A stretch of 64,000 bases of DNA from Aphanomyces cochlioides (lineage: Eukaryota > Oomycota > Saprolegniomycetes > Saprolegniales > Verrucalvaceae): assembly GCA_019828595.1 (NCBI GenBank), contig JAHQRK010000005.1, forward strand, positions 3,534,001-3,598,000, read 5' to 3'. Positions 43,515-55,079 of the stretch are shown here, piece by piece. A model generated the notes under the pieces. That model did not search any database and was not told the origin of the DNA. It saw nothing but the letters and a program-made list of their open reading frames with translations. Numbering within the stretch: position 1 is the stretch's first letter; every line of letters starts with the position of its first letter. The position numbers were made by a program, and so were the translations under genes.

Positions 43515-46500
43515 ATGTTCGAGAAGACGCTCGCCGATCTCGTCAAAGGCATCCGCGCCTGCAAGGGAGACGTCTCTGTCTACATATCTCAATGCATGCA
43601 AGAGATCAAGACGGAGCTCAAGTCCACGGACCCATTCGTGAAAGCGCAGGCGATCCGCAAGTTGACGTACCTCAATATGCAAGGATACGACATGAGCTGG
43701 GCTGCCTTTCACACGGTCGAAGTCATGTCGTACGAACGATTTGCCCATAAACGTATCGGCTATTTGGCTGCAAGTCAGTCCTTCACCCAAGGAACGGACG
43801 TCGTCTTGCTCTGCACCAACTTGTTCAAAAAAGAGTTTGGAAGTGTCAACGAGTACGAAGTGGGGCTTGCACTCAATGCCATGGCCAACATTTGTACTTT
43901 GGATCTCGCACGCGACTTGCTCGGTGATATCCTCAACCTCATGAACAGCCACAAGCCGTACGTGCGCAAGAAAGCCACGTTGATTTTGTACAAACTCTTC
44001 CTCCGATATCCACAAGGTCTTCGATTAAGTTTTGATCGCCTGAAGGAACGCATGGAAGAACCTGACGTGTCCGTTGTCTCATGCTCTGTTAATGTTATTT
44101 GCGAACTTGCGAACAAGAAACCAAAGAACTACGTCGGTCTCGCACCACAATTTTTTCGACTCCTCACGACAAGCTCCAACAATTGGATGCTCATCAAGGT
44201 TTCGTGTCTGTGTGTAATGGGATGCTTACCTCTCGAACTAGGTTGTAAAGCTCATGAGCTCTCTCGTCCCTGAGGAGCCACGCCTTGCTCGCAAGCTTTT
44301 GGATCCCCTCGCGACCATTATCCAAAATACCCCCGCGAAATCCCTTCTTTACGAATGCATTAGCACAGTCACGACTGCTCTTCTCTACACTCAAAAGAGC
44401 GACGGAACGCAACCACGCAACGTTCCTGCCATCGTCAAGCTTTGTAATGATCATCTCCGACGATACATTGAAGACCCTGACCAGAATCTGCGTTACTTGG
44501 GTCTTGTGGGTCTTAGCAACCTCATGCAGAGTCATCCTCATGTAATCAGCGAGCACCAACAGATCATTCTCGAGTGCTTAAACGTGGAAGACACGACGAT
44601 CCGCCTTCGTGCGCTCGAACTTCTCGTCGGCATGGTTTCTCCTGACAATGCTCCTGCGATCATCCAAGAGCTCATGCGCCATACCATGGTGTCGGATGGT
44701 ATTTACCGCCAAGAACTCATGAACAAGATCCTCATGGTTTGTTCGATCAACAAGTACCAGAACGTGTCGGACTTCGAGTGGTACTTGACGATCTTGGTCC
44801 AATTGGCCAAGGTTCCAGGCGAGAACGCAAAGAATGCCGCTGAAATCACGCGACAACTGGTCGACTTGGCCGTTCGTGTCAAAGGCATACGCGCCATGCT
44901 TGTTCAGAAGATGATTGAATTCCTTCTGGACGAAGAGGCACTGACCGGTCCTGGAGCACAAACAACGTGCCAAGTCTTGTACGCTGCAGGGTGGATCATT
45001 GGCGAGTACATGATGGAATACGTCGAAGACGAGGATGAAGATGAAGAGGAGGAAGAAGAAGAGAGTCGCTTGGACGATGTCATGAATGCTGCTGACCATA
45101 TGCTCTTGCCTCGAACGACCTCTCTGCCTGGTAAACTCTTCGTCTCAGTTGGACATGGTTAACGCTCTTTGCAGCTCCAGTGCAAGCAGTGTACATGCAG
45201 GCGCTCCTCAAGTTGCTCATGGTGATGATCGAAAAGGCAGACGAAGCGACGGTCGACTCCCTCGCACAGATGATCTTGGAACGTCTTCCTGCATTTGTCC
45301 AGGTAAGCATCCTCTGGTTGGTTCCACCGCATATGAGCATCAATTTGTAGAGCGAACACATTGACGTTCAAGAGCGAGCTTGCGGTGTGCAAGAAATCGT
45401 TCTTGGACTTGGCTTGGGCTTGAATGCACTCAGTGCTGATGAACGGGCGAATCGCGTCTTTGATGCCGCTCCTTCCTTGAGGTTGTTGGAATCAGTGCAG
45501 CCTTTCTCATCAGTGTCCAATAGTGCCGACGCCCGCGTCGAGCTGCTCACTGGTTTCTTTGCTGAACCTCTCGCACCTGTTGGCGCCAAAGCTCAAGGAA
45601 AAGTCCCTCTTCCTCCTGGTAAACAAGCCAAGGAGGAGCATGATACCTTACGGATGTCAACTAGGTCTCGATCTGGAGAAGCCATTTGATCGTGACGAAG
45701 CTGCATTCCTCACTGCTGGCGGTGATCTCGACGTTGTCCTTGACGAAGTATATTAGGAAGTCGGCGGACCTGAGCTAATTGTCATGTCTAGGATGCCGAA
45801 GTGTCGTTTGTGAACCAAGCTAGCGGAGGTCCGGAACAAAGTTATCTGCACATTCAAGGTGGATTGTCCTCATTGCTTACAACTAAATGAATCAATTTTA
45901 GACGTTCGATCGAGCAGTGAAAGCGAAGATGATCTCAAGTTGGACACGAAAACTGTTGACAAGGAGAAACTCCATCCATTCTACATAAAGTCAAGCAGCA
46001 ATGCTGAGCAATCCAACGTACGACAATTCCAACTCACAACTTGACTGTGCATAGATGGTGGGCAATTTGCTTCAAGTGCTGGAAAAGCAAAAGAAGAAAA
46101 AATCGAAGAAGACCAAGAAGATTGTCATTTTGGACGACGAGGTACTCTCATGGCATGCCCACACAATGGACTCAATGAATGTCTAGCCCGACAATGGCTC
46201 GAGTGACGACGATAATGCTACAACTCATCGCAGGAGATCGTCCAAGAAGGCGCAATACGACGACTTGAGTCAAGTTGATCTGACAATACCTCTTGGAGAA
46301 GACGAACGCATCCCAGACTCGCATTGGCACCATCGTCAAGTGGTTGATCCGCCGTCAACGACTGAGGTTTGTCTCCTTGTCGATGGTATTTCCATTGACA
46401 TGGTTTGTAGAAAAAGAAGAAGAAAAAGAGCAAAAAAGAGGATGAAAAGGAGCCAAAAAAGGAGAAAAAGGAGAATAAGGAGAAAAAGGACAAAAAGGAC

Positions 46501-46659
46501 AAAAAAGACAAAAAAGACAAAAAGGAGTCGAAAAAAGAACCGAAAGTCGAGTCCAAAAAAGAAGACAAAAAGAAACAAGAGGGCAAGAAGTCCAAGAAGT
46601 CCAAAGCTGCAGACGGCGGTGGCAAGACCAAGCGCGACGAACCGCTCCTCATGTTTTAA
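43515..46659 (+). CDS. AP3D1: AP-3 complex subunit delta
   Basis: The large adaptin of the AP-3 coat that sorts cargo from endosome/TGN to lysosome-like vacuoles. Ten exons (43515-44198, 44242-45130, 45175-45302, 45351-45618, 45665-45747, 45792-45858, 45902-46017, 46055-46141, 46187-46366, 46411-46659) have introns of 37-48 bases. The N-terminal trunk shows MFEKTLADLVKGIRACKGD, KLTYLNMQGYDMSWAAFH, KRIGYLAASQSFTQGTDV, KPYVRKKATLILYKLFL, VNVICELANKKPKNYVGLAP, matching AP-3 delta rather than other adaptins. An acidic EDEDEDEEEEEEE run sits at about 45028-45062. The hinge and tail end in an extreme Lys-rich tract from about 46411, finishing GKTKRDEPLLMF. No ear domain is recognisable. Confidence 0.93.
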
Positions 46660-46756
46660 AGCACGGCTGCTCGCTTCATCATGGAAAGTTAAAGAGAGTG
46701 TGTCGGTTTCATAAAGATTTGCGACGGGGGTTTTGCATTCTCTCAATTTGTTCCCA

Positions 46757-48145
46757 ATGGCATCCGTCCGACGACGATGCCATGCCACCACCGATCGATT
46801 CATTCCATCCCGTGCAGCTATGAACGTCGATTTGTGCCAGTACATGCTCTCGTCGTCCTCTTCTAGCTATGTTCCAGATTCTTCCTTCAACATGCCCAGC
46901 CACCGCGATCTTCTCTTCAACACACTTGTGGCCCATGCCGACGATGACAGCCGCCTCTTGCGCTTTCGTCCGCGAGATAGACAACCTCATCCCAGCATTG
47001 CACCTCCACCCAGTACTGGTCACACTACAAATCGATGGAAACGGAGGCATGTCTCGCCTACACGGGTTTTGGAAGCGCCGGACTTGCGCGACGATTACTA
47101 CCTCAACCTTCTCGCTTGGGGGCCGACGCTACTTGCTGTCGCACTGGACAAACTTGTCTACCTCTACAACGTCGACACGGGTAGCGTATCGGCCCTTAAC
47201 ACGTTGACGAGCGGTGAAGAGTACGTCACCTCTGTCACCTGGCTGAGTGATCGGTCACTTGCTGTGGGCACGAGTGACGCCCATATTCAGATCTGGGATG
47301 TAGCGACATCAACGAAAGTACGAATGTTACAGCCCCACGAAGATCGAATTGGCGCTCTTGCATGGAGTGCCGGTCAAGGCGTACTATCATCGGGCTCAAA
47401 GGATGCCAAGGTTTATCAAACTCTTGTGGATCATCGCTAATCGCATCTAGATCATGCTCCACGACATGAAGACACCACAAGGCCAAGTGGCGACTTTGCG
47501 AGGACATTCTCAGGAAGTATGTGGACTTGCATGGTCTCCTGATGGCAAGACACTGGCGTCAGGAGGAAACGACAACAGGTAGATCATCTCTCTCTCCATG
47601 AAGTGAGAAGCATGAATTAGATTGAGTTTGTGGGACGGCCCGATGAGCCATGCTCCAAGGACAACTCTAATGCAGCACTCGGCCGCGGTCAAAGCACTCG
47701 CGTGGTGCCCATGGGAGCGCCATCTTCTAGCATCAGGGGGCGGTACTGCTGATCGCTGCATCAAAATTTGGCAAAGTCATTCTGGAGTGCTTCAGCAAAG
47801 TGTACAAACTGGGTCCCAGGTAGAGTTTTATCCACTACAAGTACCCTCAAACAGTCGTAGGTTTGTGGGCTTGTATGGTCGCCAAAGGGAAAGGAGCTCC
47901 TGTCGTCGCATGGATTCTCTCAAAACCAACTCTGCTTGTGGAGCTACCCCCGCATGTCACGTCTACGCGAGTTTACCGGCCACAGCGCGCGCGTTCTCCA
48001 CATATCTTTGTCTCCAGACGGTCAATCTGTTGTATCCGCTGCCGCAGACGAGACCCTTCGCTTCTGGAACGTCTTCTCGTCTGCCAAGTCGCCTGTTCAA
48101 CCTCGCCTCGGCACCCAACTCACGACCCTTGGGAGTATTCGCTGA
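46757..48145 (+). CDS. CDC20: CDC20-type activator of the anaphase-promoting complex
   Basis: A WD40 co-activator that brings substrates to the APC/C ubiquitin ligase. Four exons (46757-47410, 47451-47578, 47621-47819, 47861-48145) have introns of 40-42 bases. The N-terminus has the C-box DRFIPSR; seven WD repeats follow, e.g. [60 protein letters not shown] and [21 protein letters not shown]. The protein ends GSIR, giving the Ile-Arg tail that docks on the APC/C. C-box plus IR tail identify the CDC20/CDH1 family; the [25 protein letters not shown] region fits CDC20. Overall length is normal. Confidence 0.9.
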
Positions 48146-48605
48146 CAATACTACCATTAATAGTGTGCTGATACAAACCTTAATAGCGTAACAGTACGTT
48201 GAGTAGTTCTACTCCATGCGGAAAGTTAAGGCATTTTGTGAAAAATCCCGCCAATTAAGGCGATGGTTGGAAAATTGGAGTGTTTCAATTGGTGAATCGA
48301 AAGAGGTGGTTGTTGTACATGCGATAAAGCAAGCAGCATCGTAAACTGCCTTCAAATGGCAAAGATATGAGCATTTATCATTTCCCTTCCTGGTTGGCAT
48401 ACGGTTTGCAAGTGGTACTATGGATATCAGATGTCTTTTGAAATCCATTATGAATTGTGGTTGGCTGAAACAGTTGAAGCATGGATCATTTGCTGAATGG
48501 CCTTATTATCGCACGTCAAATTCGTTGATTTAGCCTTAACTTTGCGCACGGAGTAGTAAGTACTAGAACCAAATGTACTGTACAGCTGTACAGTGCTACT
48601 ACAAT
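48146..48605. other. non-coding spacer between CDC20 and the third Harbinger-type element
   Basis: No gene seen. It contains a GTTGGCTGAAAC box at about 48462 and ends at the AAT target duplication (48603-48605). Confidence 0.4.
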
Positions 48606-48798
48606 AGGGGGTTTCAATGCTGAATATCAACGGTGGATGATGATGATGAGAAGGGATAGGTTAAAAATTTTTGATTTGATTGGCAGAAAAAGTTCTGTTT
48701 TCTCTTCCTTGCCCACCACCGTTCACCGAAAAATTTGCTGGTGGAGGCAAGGTGACACTGGTGGAGACTGGCAAGACTTTCAATTGTGAACCAATACC

Positions 48799-49827
48799 AT
48801 GAAGAGCACTGTCGTCTTTTGGCACAAAGACTGTTGTACGAACTCAACGTGTATGTGCGGCAAGTCGTCCATTGAACTCCTCTTGGACTGGCTTTCAGTG
48901 CACGACGGCCGTGAATATGTCAACTACACGCGCTGGCGAGGAGGCACGAGGACTAAGGACGGAGTAAACAAGATGGGACTCGTCGCCGAGATATCTCAAA
49001 TGCTTCTGCGGGAACACGGCATTTCGAGAAACGCTGACAGCATCAAGTCTAAGATCCAAGGGTTAAACGATTCCTACAGCAAGGCTCGCGATTTCATCGC
49101 GCACACAGGCGAGGGCGTTTTGTCAGCAGCACAGGATCGCCTTGGAAATGTTGACGACCCTGAGTATCAAAAGGAAGTTCTGTCCATCAGAGTAAGTAAA
49201 TGGAATTTCACATCTAATCATTGCATCCAGGAGAAAAGAACACGACTTTGTAAATATTGGGACACTTTGGACGAGATCATAGGCGACAGAGCATCCGTGG
49301 TTCCAGTTTTCAGAACGTCAAACGAGGCGCGCGAGACGATTACCCTGCAGCACTTAATACGCAGTACAGACTCTGGTAACATCAATTCATTCTGGATGAT
49401 TTCCATATTATTGCTTAATAGCCGCTGACAAAGATGAACGCAGTGACGAAATTGCACCTGGAGTAGACTTGTACAACCCCGCCCCCCCCCGAAACCCGAG
49501 GGTGCAATGAAAAGAAATTTGGGCGCTCGTGTTCATAGCGAGACTCTGAAGAAAAAGCTCAAATTATCGAGCAAGAAACCAGTCAAATTGGCGGAAACAA
49601 TTGTCCAAGGAATGCAAGCCCAAGCGCAAGTACAGGTAACATTTTTCGAGCACAAACGAAAGCAAGATACGCTTGAAATCGAAGTGAAACAGCGGGAAAT
49701 TCATTTAAAAGAACGTTCCTCTAGACATGCCGAAGTGTTGGAGCAGTCGAAATTGATGGCCAGCTTGGGCTATTTGAAAGAGGAAGTAATGGAGTACCTT
49801 AAAGATCGTTTGGCGAGACTGGATTAA
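48799..49827 (+). pseudogene. SANT/trihelix-like partner protein of the third Harbinger-type element, frame broken at a C9 tract
   Basis: Exons 48799-49191 and about 49231-49375 give a DNA-binding-like region (LLLDWLSVHDGREYVNYTRW, EISQMLLREHGISRNADS, TRLCKYWDTLDEIIGDRAS). A third exon after a likely intron at 49376-49422 continues DEIAPGVDLYNPAPP. In a run of nine C at 49482-49490 the frame is lost and stops at 49508. One base difference there would connect to the downstream frame (49507-49827) with a C-terminal coiled coil (EIEVKQREIHLKERSSRH). Either a recent lesion or a homopolymer error. The stop overlaps that of the convergent transposase. Confidence 0.65.
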
Positions 49828-50816
49828 GCCTTAAAAATCAATTCACTACTCTTCATCACCGTACAAGCTCCAGAATGTATCAGTATAGCCCCTTCGAATT
49901 GAAACCATTCATTTTGATTTGCAACTGGCTCAATGCTGTCCAACCTTGAGGGCTCTGAGCCTTCGTCGTCCAACTCGGTTTCATCAAACGCGTAAACATT
50001 TGTATCCCAATCGTCTTCGTCTCTGAGCAGGAAGTTGTGTAAAATAGCAGCACAACGTACAAAGAGTGTCATTTTGATAGCCCCTTGTTTGGTTGAAATG
50101 TCCATCCTCATGCCACGCAACGACTGAAAGCGTCCTTTAAGCAATCCAATACAGTGCTCGTTGACGTATCTGCACTTTGCAAGACGTTTGTTGAACAATT
50201 CTTGAGCCCGAGTTAAACCGAAGCCTCGTACCTTTCTGTAGCACGACAAAATGTGGCGTTGATTAGAATACCCGCTGTCCGCCAGGAGGAATTCGTTTGG
50301 TCTGAAGTACCTGCTTGGATGCAGCACAAAAACGCTACTGTTCCACACGCGTTTATCATTTGCACAGCCAGGCCAGCCAAGGTCCAGATGAGTAATTCGT
50401 TTTGTATCGTCGCACACAACCATTCCAGCCATCCCATAGAAACCTTTACGCGAATAAAAGTCTTCTCCATTCTTGGAAGGTTTGGCATAAACAGGAAACA
50501 GTGTTCCATCCACAAAGCCAATGCAATGTTTAAATCCATGGCCGACAGCAACTCTGCGACTTATTGCGCGTCTTTCGTTTGTATCTGGCCACACGACAGC
50601 GCTTTTCTCCAACGATAAAATAGACACGACGCAGTGCTTCACATACATGTCCATGCAGCCTTCAGACAACCCAAAGTAGCATGCCAAGATGCCCACACTT
50701 CCGACGTTTCCATAACGTCCCAACTTTGATAAAAAAACCAACAATTGATCCTCCACGGGGGCTTGAGCCAAGTTACTCGATGATTGAAAGACTTTGTGTC
50801 TGTTAATTCTCTCCAC
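49824..50816 (-). CDS. PIF/Harbinger-type transposase, third copy
   Basis: An intact 330-codon frame with the catalytic regions CIGFVDGTLFPVYAKP, FLLADSGYSN and CRYVNEHCIGLLKGRFQSL, matching DDE_Tnp_4 spacing. The same frame is open upstream of the first ATG (DEKRFRQEARVSKELFLFLVE, to about 50880; shown in part), and a separate minus-strand frame at 50880-51180 probably holds the first exon, so the true N-terminus is longer and spliced. A C-terminal acidic stretch (DETELDDEGSEPSRLD) follows the catalytic domain. It looks functional. Confidence 0.85.
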   Translation of the reverse strand: MERINRHKVFQSSSNLAQAPVEDQLLVFLSKLGRYGNVGSVGILACYFGLSEGCMDMYVKHCVVSILSLEKSAVVWPDTNERRAISRRVAVGHGFKHCIGFVDGTLFPVYAKPSKNGEDFYSRKGFYGMAGMVVCDDTKRITHLDLGWPGCANDKRVWNSSVFVLHPSRYFRPNEFLLADSGYSNQRHILSCYRKVRGFGLTRAQELFNKRLAKCRYVNEHCIGLLKGRFQSLRGMRMDISTKQGAIKMTLFVRCAAILHNFLLRDEDDWDTNVYAFDETELDDEGSEPSRLDSIEPVANQNEWFQFEGAILIHSGACTVMKSSELIFKA

Positions 50817-51330
50817 GAGGAAGAGAAAAAGCTCCTTTGAAACTCGAGCTTCTTGTCTGAAACGCTTTTCGTCTAAACCGAATATGAAAGCGAAAGGTCC
50901 AGCTTGTTTTGGGATATGCTACCATCTTGGACTCAAGACCGAGTACACGTGATTGCACAGTACAGCTTGGCAATGCAATCGAAGCTGATAGGGTCGGGAG
51001 CAATGGACCTTCATTGAGGCAGACGTCACACGCATGCCACACACCCAGACAAGCACAGCAGTCGTGAAGCGCGTCCTGGCCGTGTGGTGTGATGAGACTG
51101 CGATAGGCAGGTACGAGAGCCAACAAGAACTCCAATTCTTTGATAGTTTTCTGACGATGCGAGAACCTCACCATGTTGTTCCGCCTCCACCCTCCACCAG
51201 GCAAATATGGGGTTCTGACACACTTGCGAGAGTCTGCAATGGACGACTGTGATTGGTCAATATAATAGGGCTACTCACACTGCTGTTTTTCCATCCTCCA
51301 TCGTCATTTTCAGCTTTGAAACCCCCTAAT

Positions 51331-51743
51331 GTAGAAAAACTTGAAGTTGGACTTTGGGGACGTAATCAGCAGATCAGAAGTGGTTGAAGTGCACTATTAA
51401 TAGATAAGGTCATTACAGTATTTTGTATTCGATGCACACGATTTGTTCGCTTATCCGGCAAATTATCCGTACACTAATCATATTAAAGGTGTTTCATCTT
51501 TTCTGGCTTGTAGATGACATCTCGCAGCTAAAATGTACGAGAAAACAATGACGTATACTGGATGAGTATCTCTTCGACTGGTAAATCGAGAGAAATGTAT
51601 GGCAAAGTATTATGGGAATGATGTCAACGCACTGGTGAATTTCCTTAAATAAAGTGTCAAAATAGGAAATTGGTTTAGTACTGATTTCAGTATTAGCGAA
51701 CTTTTTTCAATTAATTTTGAAGGATAATCTCGTATTTTCCAAC
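51331..51743. other. non-coding spacer before the dehydrogenase cluster
   Basis: AT-rich; no gene. It has two ATCCG elements at 51452-51473 (TTATCCGGCAAATTATCCG), related to the motif found upstream of other genes but farther from the start codon here. Confidence 0.4.
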
Positions 51744-52558
51744 ATGCAGCTTCAAGACGCGACAGCAATTGTGACTGGCGCGGCGCGCGGTCTTGGCTTC
51801 GAGTTTACACGAAAGATCCTCAATGCAGGCGGACGTGTGCTCATGACGGATGTGGACATTCTGCAATTGGAAGCGAGCTACAAGAGCCTCGCTCAGGAAA
51901 ATTGTGGCCGAGTCGACTTCATGAAGCAAGACGTGTCGGACCTTGATTCCTTTGACGCTGCATTCAACAAAGCAAACCAATCCTTCTCCCCAGCTAAAGT
52001 GAACCTTCTCGTCAATAATGCCGGCATTCGTTATCCCTCGGAGAAGTTTTACACGGACGACTCGACGGCCTGGACAAAGTTGGTGGATATCAACGTCACA
52101 AGTGTCCTTCGCGGGACGCAGGTATGCAATTTGATACGACTTCAATTGACCTTCCTTAGGTGGCCTTGCGACGCTTGTCTAACGAGAAGGGACAGCCCGT
52201 CATTGTGAATGTGTCAAGCATGGCGGGATTCATTGCTGCCCCAGGAGCTCCTATCTATTCAGCTACCAAACATGCCGTTGTGTCGTTCACCAAAGCTGTG
52301 GGCTCGGCTAAAGCTTCCCAAGTTCGTGTCGTTGGACTCTGTCCCGCGTTTGCCGAATCTGAGATGGGTACTATTGCTCTCAAAGAGGCCCCAAAAATGG
52401 TCAAGCAATTCGGCGGACTCATGACCGGTGCTTACGTTGCAGATGGTCTCGCGAAGGTCATCGTGGAATCCGACAATGCTGGCGCCTCGCTTATCATCAC
52501 CAAACGACATGGCTACAAGTACATGGGCAAGGCCAAGGCAAAGAAGAGCAAGTTGTAG
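51744..52558 (+). CDS. short-chain dehydrogenase/reductase, copy 1
   Basis: A classical SDR of about 258 residues in two exons (51744-52121, 52160-52558) with a 38-base intron directly after the conserved GTQ. It shows the NAD(P)-binding TGAARGLG, the Asp in LMTDVDILQLE that favours NAD, LVNNAGIRY, the catalytic Ser region VNVSSMAGF and YSATK (Tyr and Lys). It resembles the 15-hydroxyprostaglandin dehydrogenase-like group, but the substrate cannot be told. It shares sequence and intron position with the copies at 52734 and 55623. The C-terminus is Lys-rich (KAKAKKSKL). Confidence 0.88.
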
Positions 52559-52733
52559 ATAGACCAGACCCTGTTTCGTTGCCCAAATACTACGTAGTAT
52601 CACTTTTTTACAGGTAACAGCTGTAAATCAAAACAAAAAACAAAAAAACAGCGATTATTGCAATTTCTTCGTCGTGCTTGCACACAGACCAGAAGGATCT
52701 CCGTCAGTATAAATTTGAAGCTCTGACTCAATC

Positions 52734-53567
52734 ATGGAGCTCAAGGACGCGACCGCCATCATCACTGGAGCTGCACGGGGTCTGGGACTGGAATTCGCTC
52801 GATCTATCCTTGCCGAGGGAGGACGAGTTCTCTTGACAGACGTTGATGCCACCGAGCTCGGTAGTGTCGGCGCTCAACTTGCAGCCGTGTATCACGACCG
52901 CGTTCATGTGCAGCCCCAAGATGTGACTGATTTGACGTCCTTTGACACTGCATTCGATACTGCCAATCGAGTGTTCCATCCACATGAAGTGAACGTTCTT
53001 GTCAACAACGCCGGCATGTTCCGTCCAATGCTTCAGTTTTTCAAGGAGCCTCGAGATGCGTCATGGACAAAACTCATCGATGTCAATCTCACAGCCGTCA
53101 TGCGGGGAACTCAGGTACTCACTGGTTTTCGCACTCAGTGGACTGATTCTTCATTTTAGGTGGCTCTCCATCGTCTCTCTTCGAAGAAAGGACAGCCTCT
53201 TGTCGTGAATGTTTCAAGCTTGGCGGGTGTTACGCCATCAGCTTTCAGCCCTGAATACTCAGTTACCAAGAGTGCAGTCAACATTTTCACTGCTCTTCTT
53301 GGTAAGTTCATCAAACGAACCAATGTTCGCGTTGTCGCCCTCTGTCCGTCGTATGCCGACACGAAAATGGGCAAGTCGTCGGGCGAGCAAGATGCAAAAT
53401 CGATCCAACTCCTCGGCGGCTTCATGACGACAGAATACGTCGCAAAAGCATTCGTGAAATGCGTGAATGACAGCGACAACACCGGCAAAGCACTCGTGGT
53501 CACACCAGCAAAGGTCCATTACGTTGAGACTGCGCTGAATCCTCCACCTTTCAACAGTAAACTCTAA
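52734..53567 (+). CDS. short-chain dehydrogenase/reductase, copy 2
   Basis: Two exons (52734-53114, 53160-53567) with a 45-base intron at the same place as in copy 1. Motifs: TGAARGLGLEFARS, LLTDVDATELG, VLVNNAGMFRP, VNVSSLAGVTPS and the catalytic YSVTK. The C-terminus ends PPPFNSKL, so all three copies end with K-L, and copies 1-3 have a final SKL/AKL tripeptide that could act as a peroxisomal targeting signal type 1. The gap to copy 1 is 175 bases. Confidence 0.88.
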
Positions 53568-54053
53568 TAGACAGGTTGTATCCACAATATTCCATCCCAG
53601 CCCCCTGGAGTCAATGCAGTAACGTCGACGGTGCAAAGTTCTTTGGACAATCCAAGCAGACAACCTCAAGAGACTGTACCCAACCTCACCATGAATCACA
53701 GCGGCATGCTAGCGTGCGTACTTCAGTGCTGGCTTGTATCGCTCATTGCACTATGACTGTCTTGGCAATCATGTCCTTGGACGTCGTCGACATCGTTTGA
53801 CATGTAAGTGAAAATCTTGGACTGGCTGGTTGGAGATGGCGCTTAAAACACGCCAGAGTCCATGCACCTTGGCTGCTTGGCATCAGGTTGAATATTTCCA
53901 TACAAAGACGATATAAATTTTTGAATGGACATTACAAACACTACCGAGTGTCAATGATGAGCGAGTTCCGAGTACACGTTTTGTAAATGCACACCAACAC
54001 GGCAGTGCGTGGTTGGCCAGTCGTGAGTTCATTTGCAAAGTTTACTTGTGCAC

Positions 54054-55079
54054 ATGCGTTGGTTAGCCTATCTCCTCTCGACTGCCTTGGCGTTAGATGC
54101 CACCACGTCGCTTGCGCCAACAACTGCGATGCCACGTCGACCAGGGTATTGCACGGCTACCGGTCGTGAGTGCAAGAGTTTTGGCACAGGCTCGGACTAC
54201 GTCTGCGTCGCCGTCGAATCGAACGTTCCTGAGTTGTTTGGTTTGGCCCAGTGCGTCAAGCAAGTTGACGACCGAGGCTCGAATATCTGCGTCGGTGATC
54301 AAGCTGGCATTTGTCCGACATTTGGAAGCTGGCCATCGACCTACCGAGTTGCCCAACCCATCTGCGCGTTTGTTAGCGTTCCTCAGTGTAATCAACGTAC
54401 TACAACAGCAAGTCCATCCCGGCTTCTCCAAGCGAACACAACTAAAGAGCCATCGCTGAAGTGCTTTACTAGCAACTTTCAACTTGGTAATGGCTCCACC
54501 ACAACCATTCGCGGTATCTACAAGTGCGTCGACTCGACTGTCTATCGTCAAAAGTCGCTTGGGTTCGACTTAACCAACAAGCAGCTTCAAGCGTGCGCTG
54601 GAAATGGAACGAGTAACTTTAATGCTGCTCTCTGCAATGGCCATGGTACATGTTCGCCCAAGTCCCAGTTCAGCTCCGAGTACGAATGCAGGTGCAATAC
54701 AGGCTACGACAAGAAAGACAATTGCTATTTGCCAGTGAGCAATGTCTGCGACGCACTCGGTCAATGTGGTGCCCTAGGACAATGTGACTCGAAGACAGGT
54801 GAATGTATTTGCAAGCCAGGCTCGAAAGGCGCCCAGTGTTCCGAGTGTGATTCAGCCGCACAGACTTCGACTGTGTGTAGTGGTCATGGCACGTGTGGTA
54901 TTGATGGAAAGTGCGTTTGCGCTGCTGGGCACGGTGGCGCTCAGTGCGAAGTTTCATCGTTCCGAACACCAGCTCCTAGTACAAGTCCTGTCCCTGCCAC
55001 TCCATCGTCCGACTCGACTGCAGCGACCGTCGCCACCGTCGCCAGTGTCTTGATGGCAATCCATACCTTGTCCTATTAA
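54054..55079 (+). CDS. secreted, probably GPI-anchored EGF-like repeat protein
   Basis: 341 residues. The start at 54054 gives a signal peptide (MRWLAYLLSTALA). A Cys-rich N-terminal region (PGYCTATGRECKSFG, NICVGDQAGICPTFG) follows. EGF-like modules occur in the second half: ALCNGHGTCSPKSQ, ECRCNTGYDKKDNC, GECICKPGSKGAQC, VCSGHGTCGIDGKC and CVCAAGHGGAQC. A Ser/Thr/Pro-rich stalk and a C-terminal hydrophobic stretch (AATVATVASVLMAIHTLSY) suggest a GPI-anchor signal. It is probably an extracellular adhesion or wall protein (inference). It interrupts the dehydrogenase series, between copies 2 and 3. Confidence 0.78.
   Translation: MRWLAYLLSTALALDATTSLAPTTAMPRRPGYCTATGRECKSFGTGSDYVCVAVESNVPELFGLAQCVKQVDDRGSNICVGDQAGICPTFGSWPSTYRVAQPICAFVSVPQCNQRTTTASPSRLLQANTTKEPSLKCFTSNFQLGNGSTTTIRGIYKCVDSTVYRQKSLGFDLTNKQLQACAGNGTSNFNAALCNGHGTCSPKSQFSSEYECRCNTGYDKKDNCYLPVSNVCDALGQCGALGQCDSKTGECICKPGSKGAQCSECDSAAQTSTVCSGHGTCGIDGKCVCAAGHGGAQCEVSSFRTPAPSTSPVPATPSSDSTAATVATVASVLMAIHTLSY

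Larger units (their letters stand above)
48606..51327. mobile_element. Harbinger-type element, 2.72 kb, AAT duplication
   Basis: AGGGGGTTTCAATGCTGAA at 48606 is matched in inverse orientation by the end at 51327 (AGGGGGTTTCAAAGCTGAA when reversed), with one mismatch in 19. AAT flanks both ends (48603-48605 and 51328-51330). It holds a plus-strand SANT-like gene and a convergent transposase. Ends and proteins differ from the element at 26785-29247, so it is an independent family. Confidence 0.88.

Noticed and set aside
44578..45099. Minus-strand frame opposite AP-3 delta with a hydrophobic run
   Set aside because: It is the antisense of the acidic Glu/Asp tract and conserved adaptin helices.
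46218..46845. Minus-strand Phe/Leu-rich frames that look like membrane proteins
   Set aside because: They are the antisense of the Lys-rich tail of AP-3 delta (AAG/AAA codons read as CTT/TTT).
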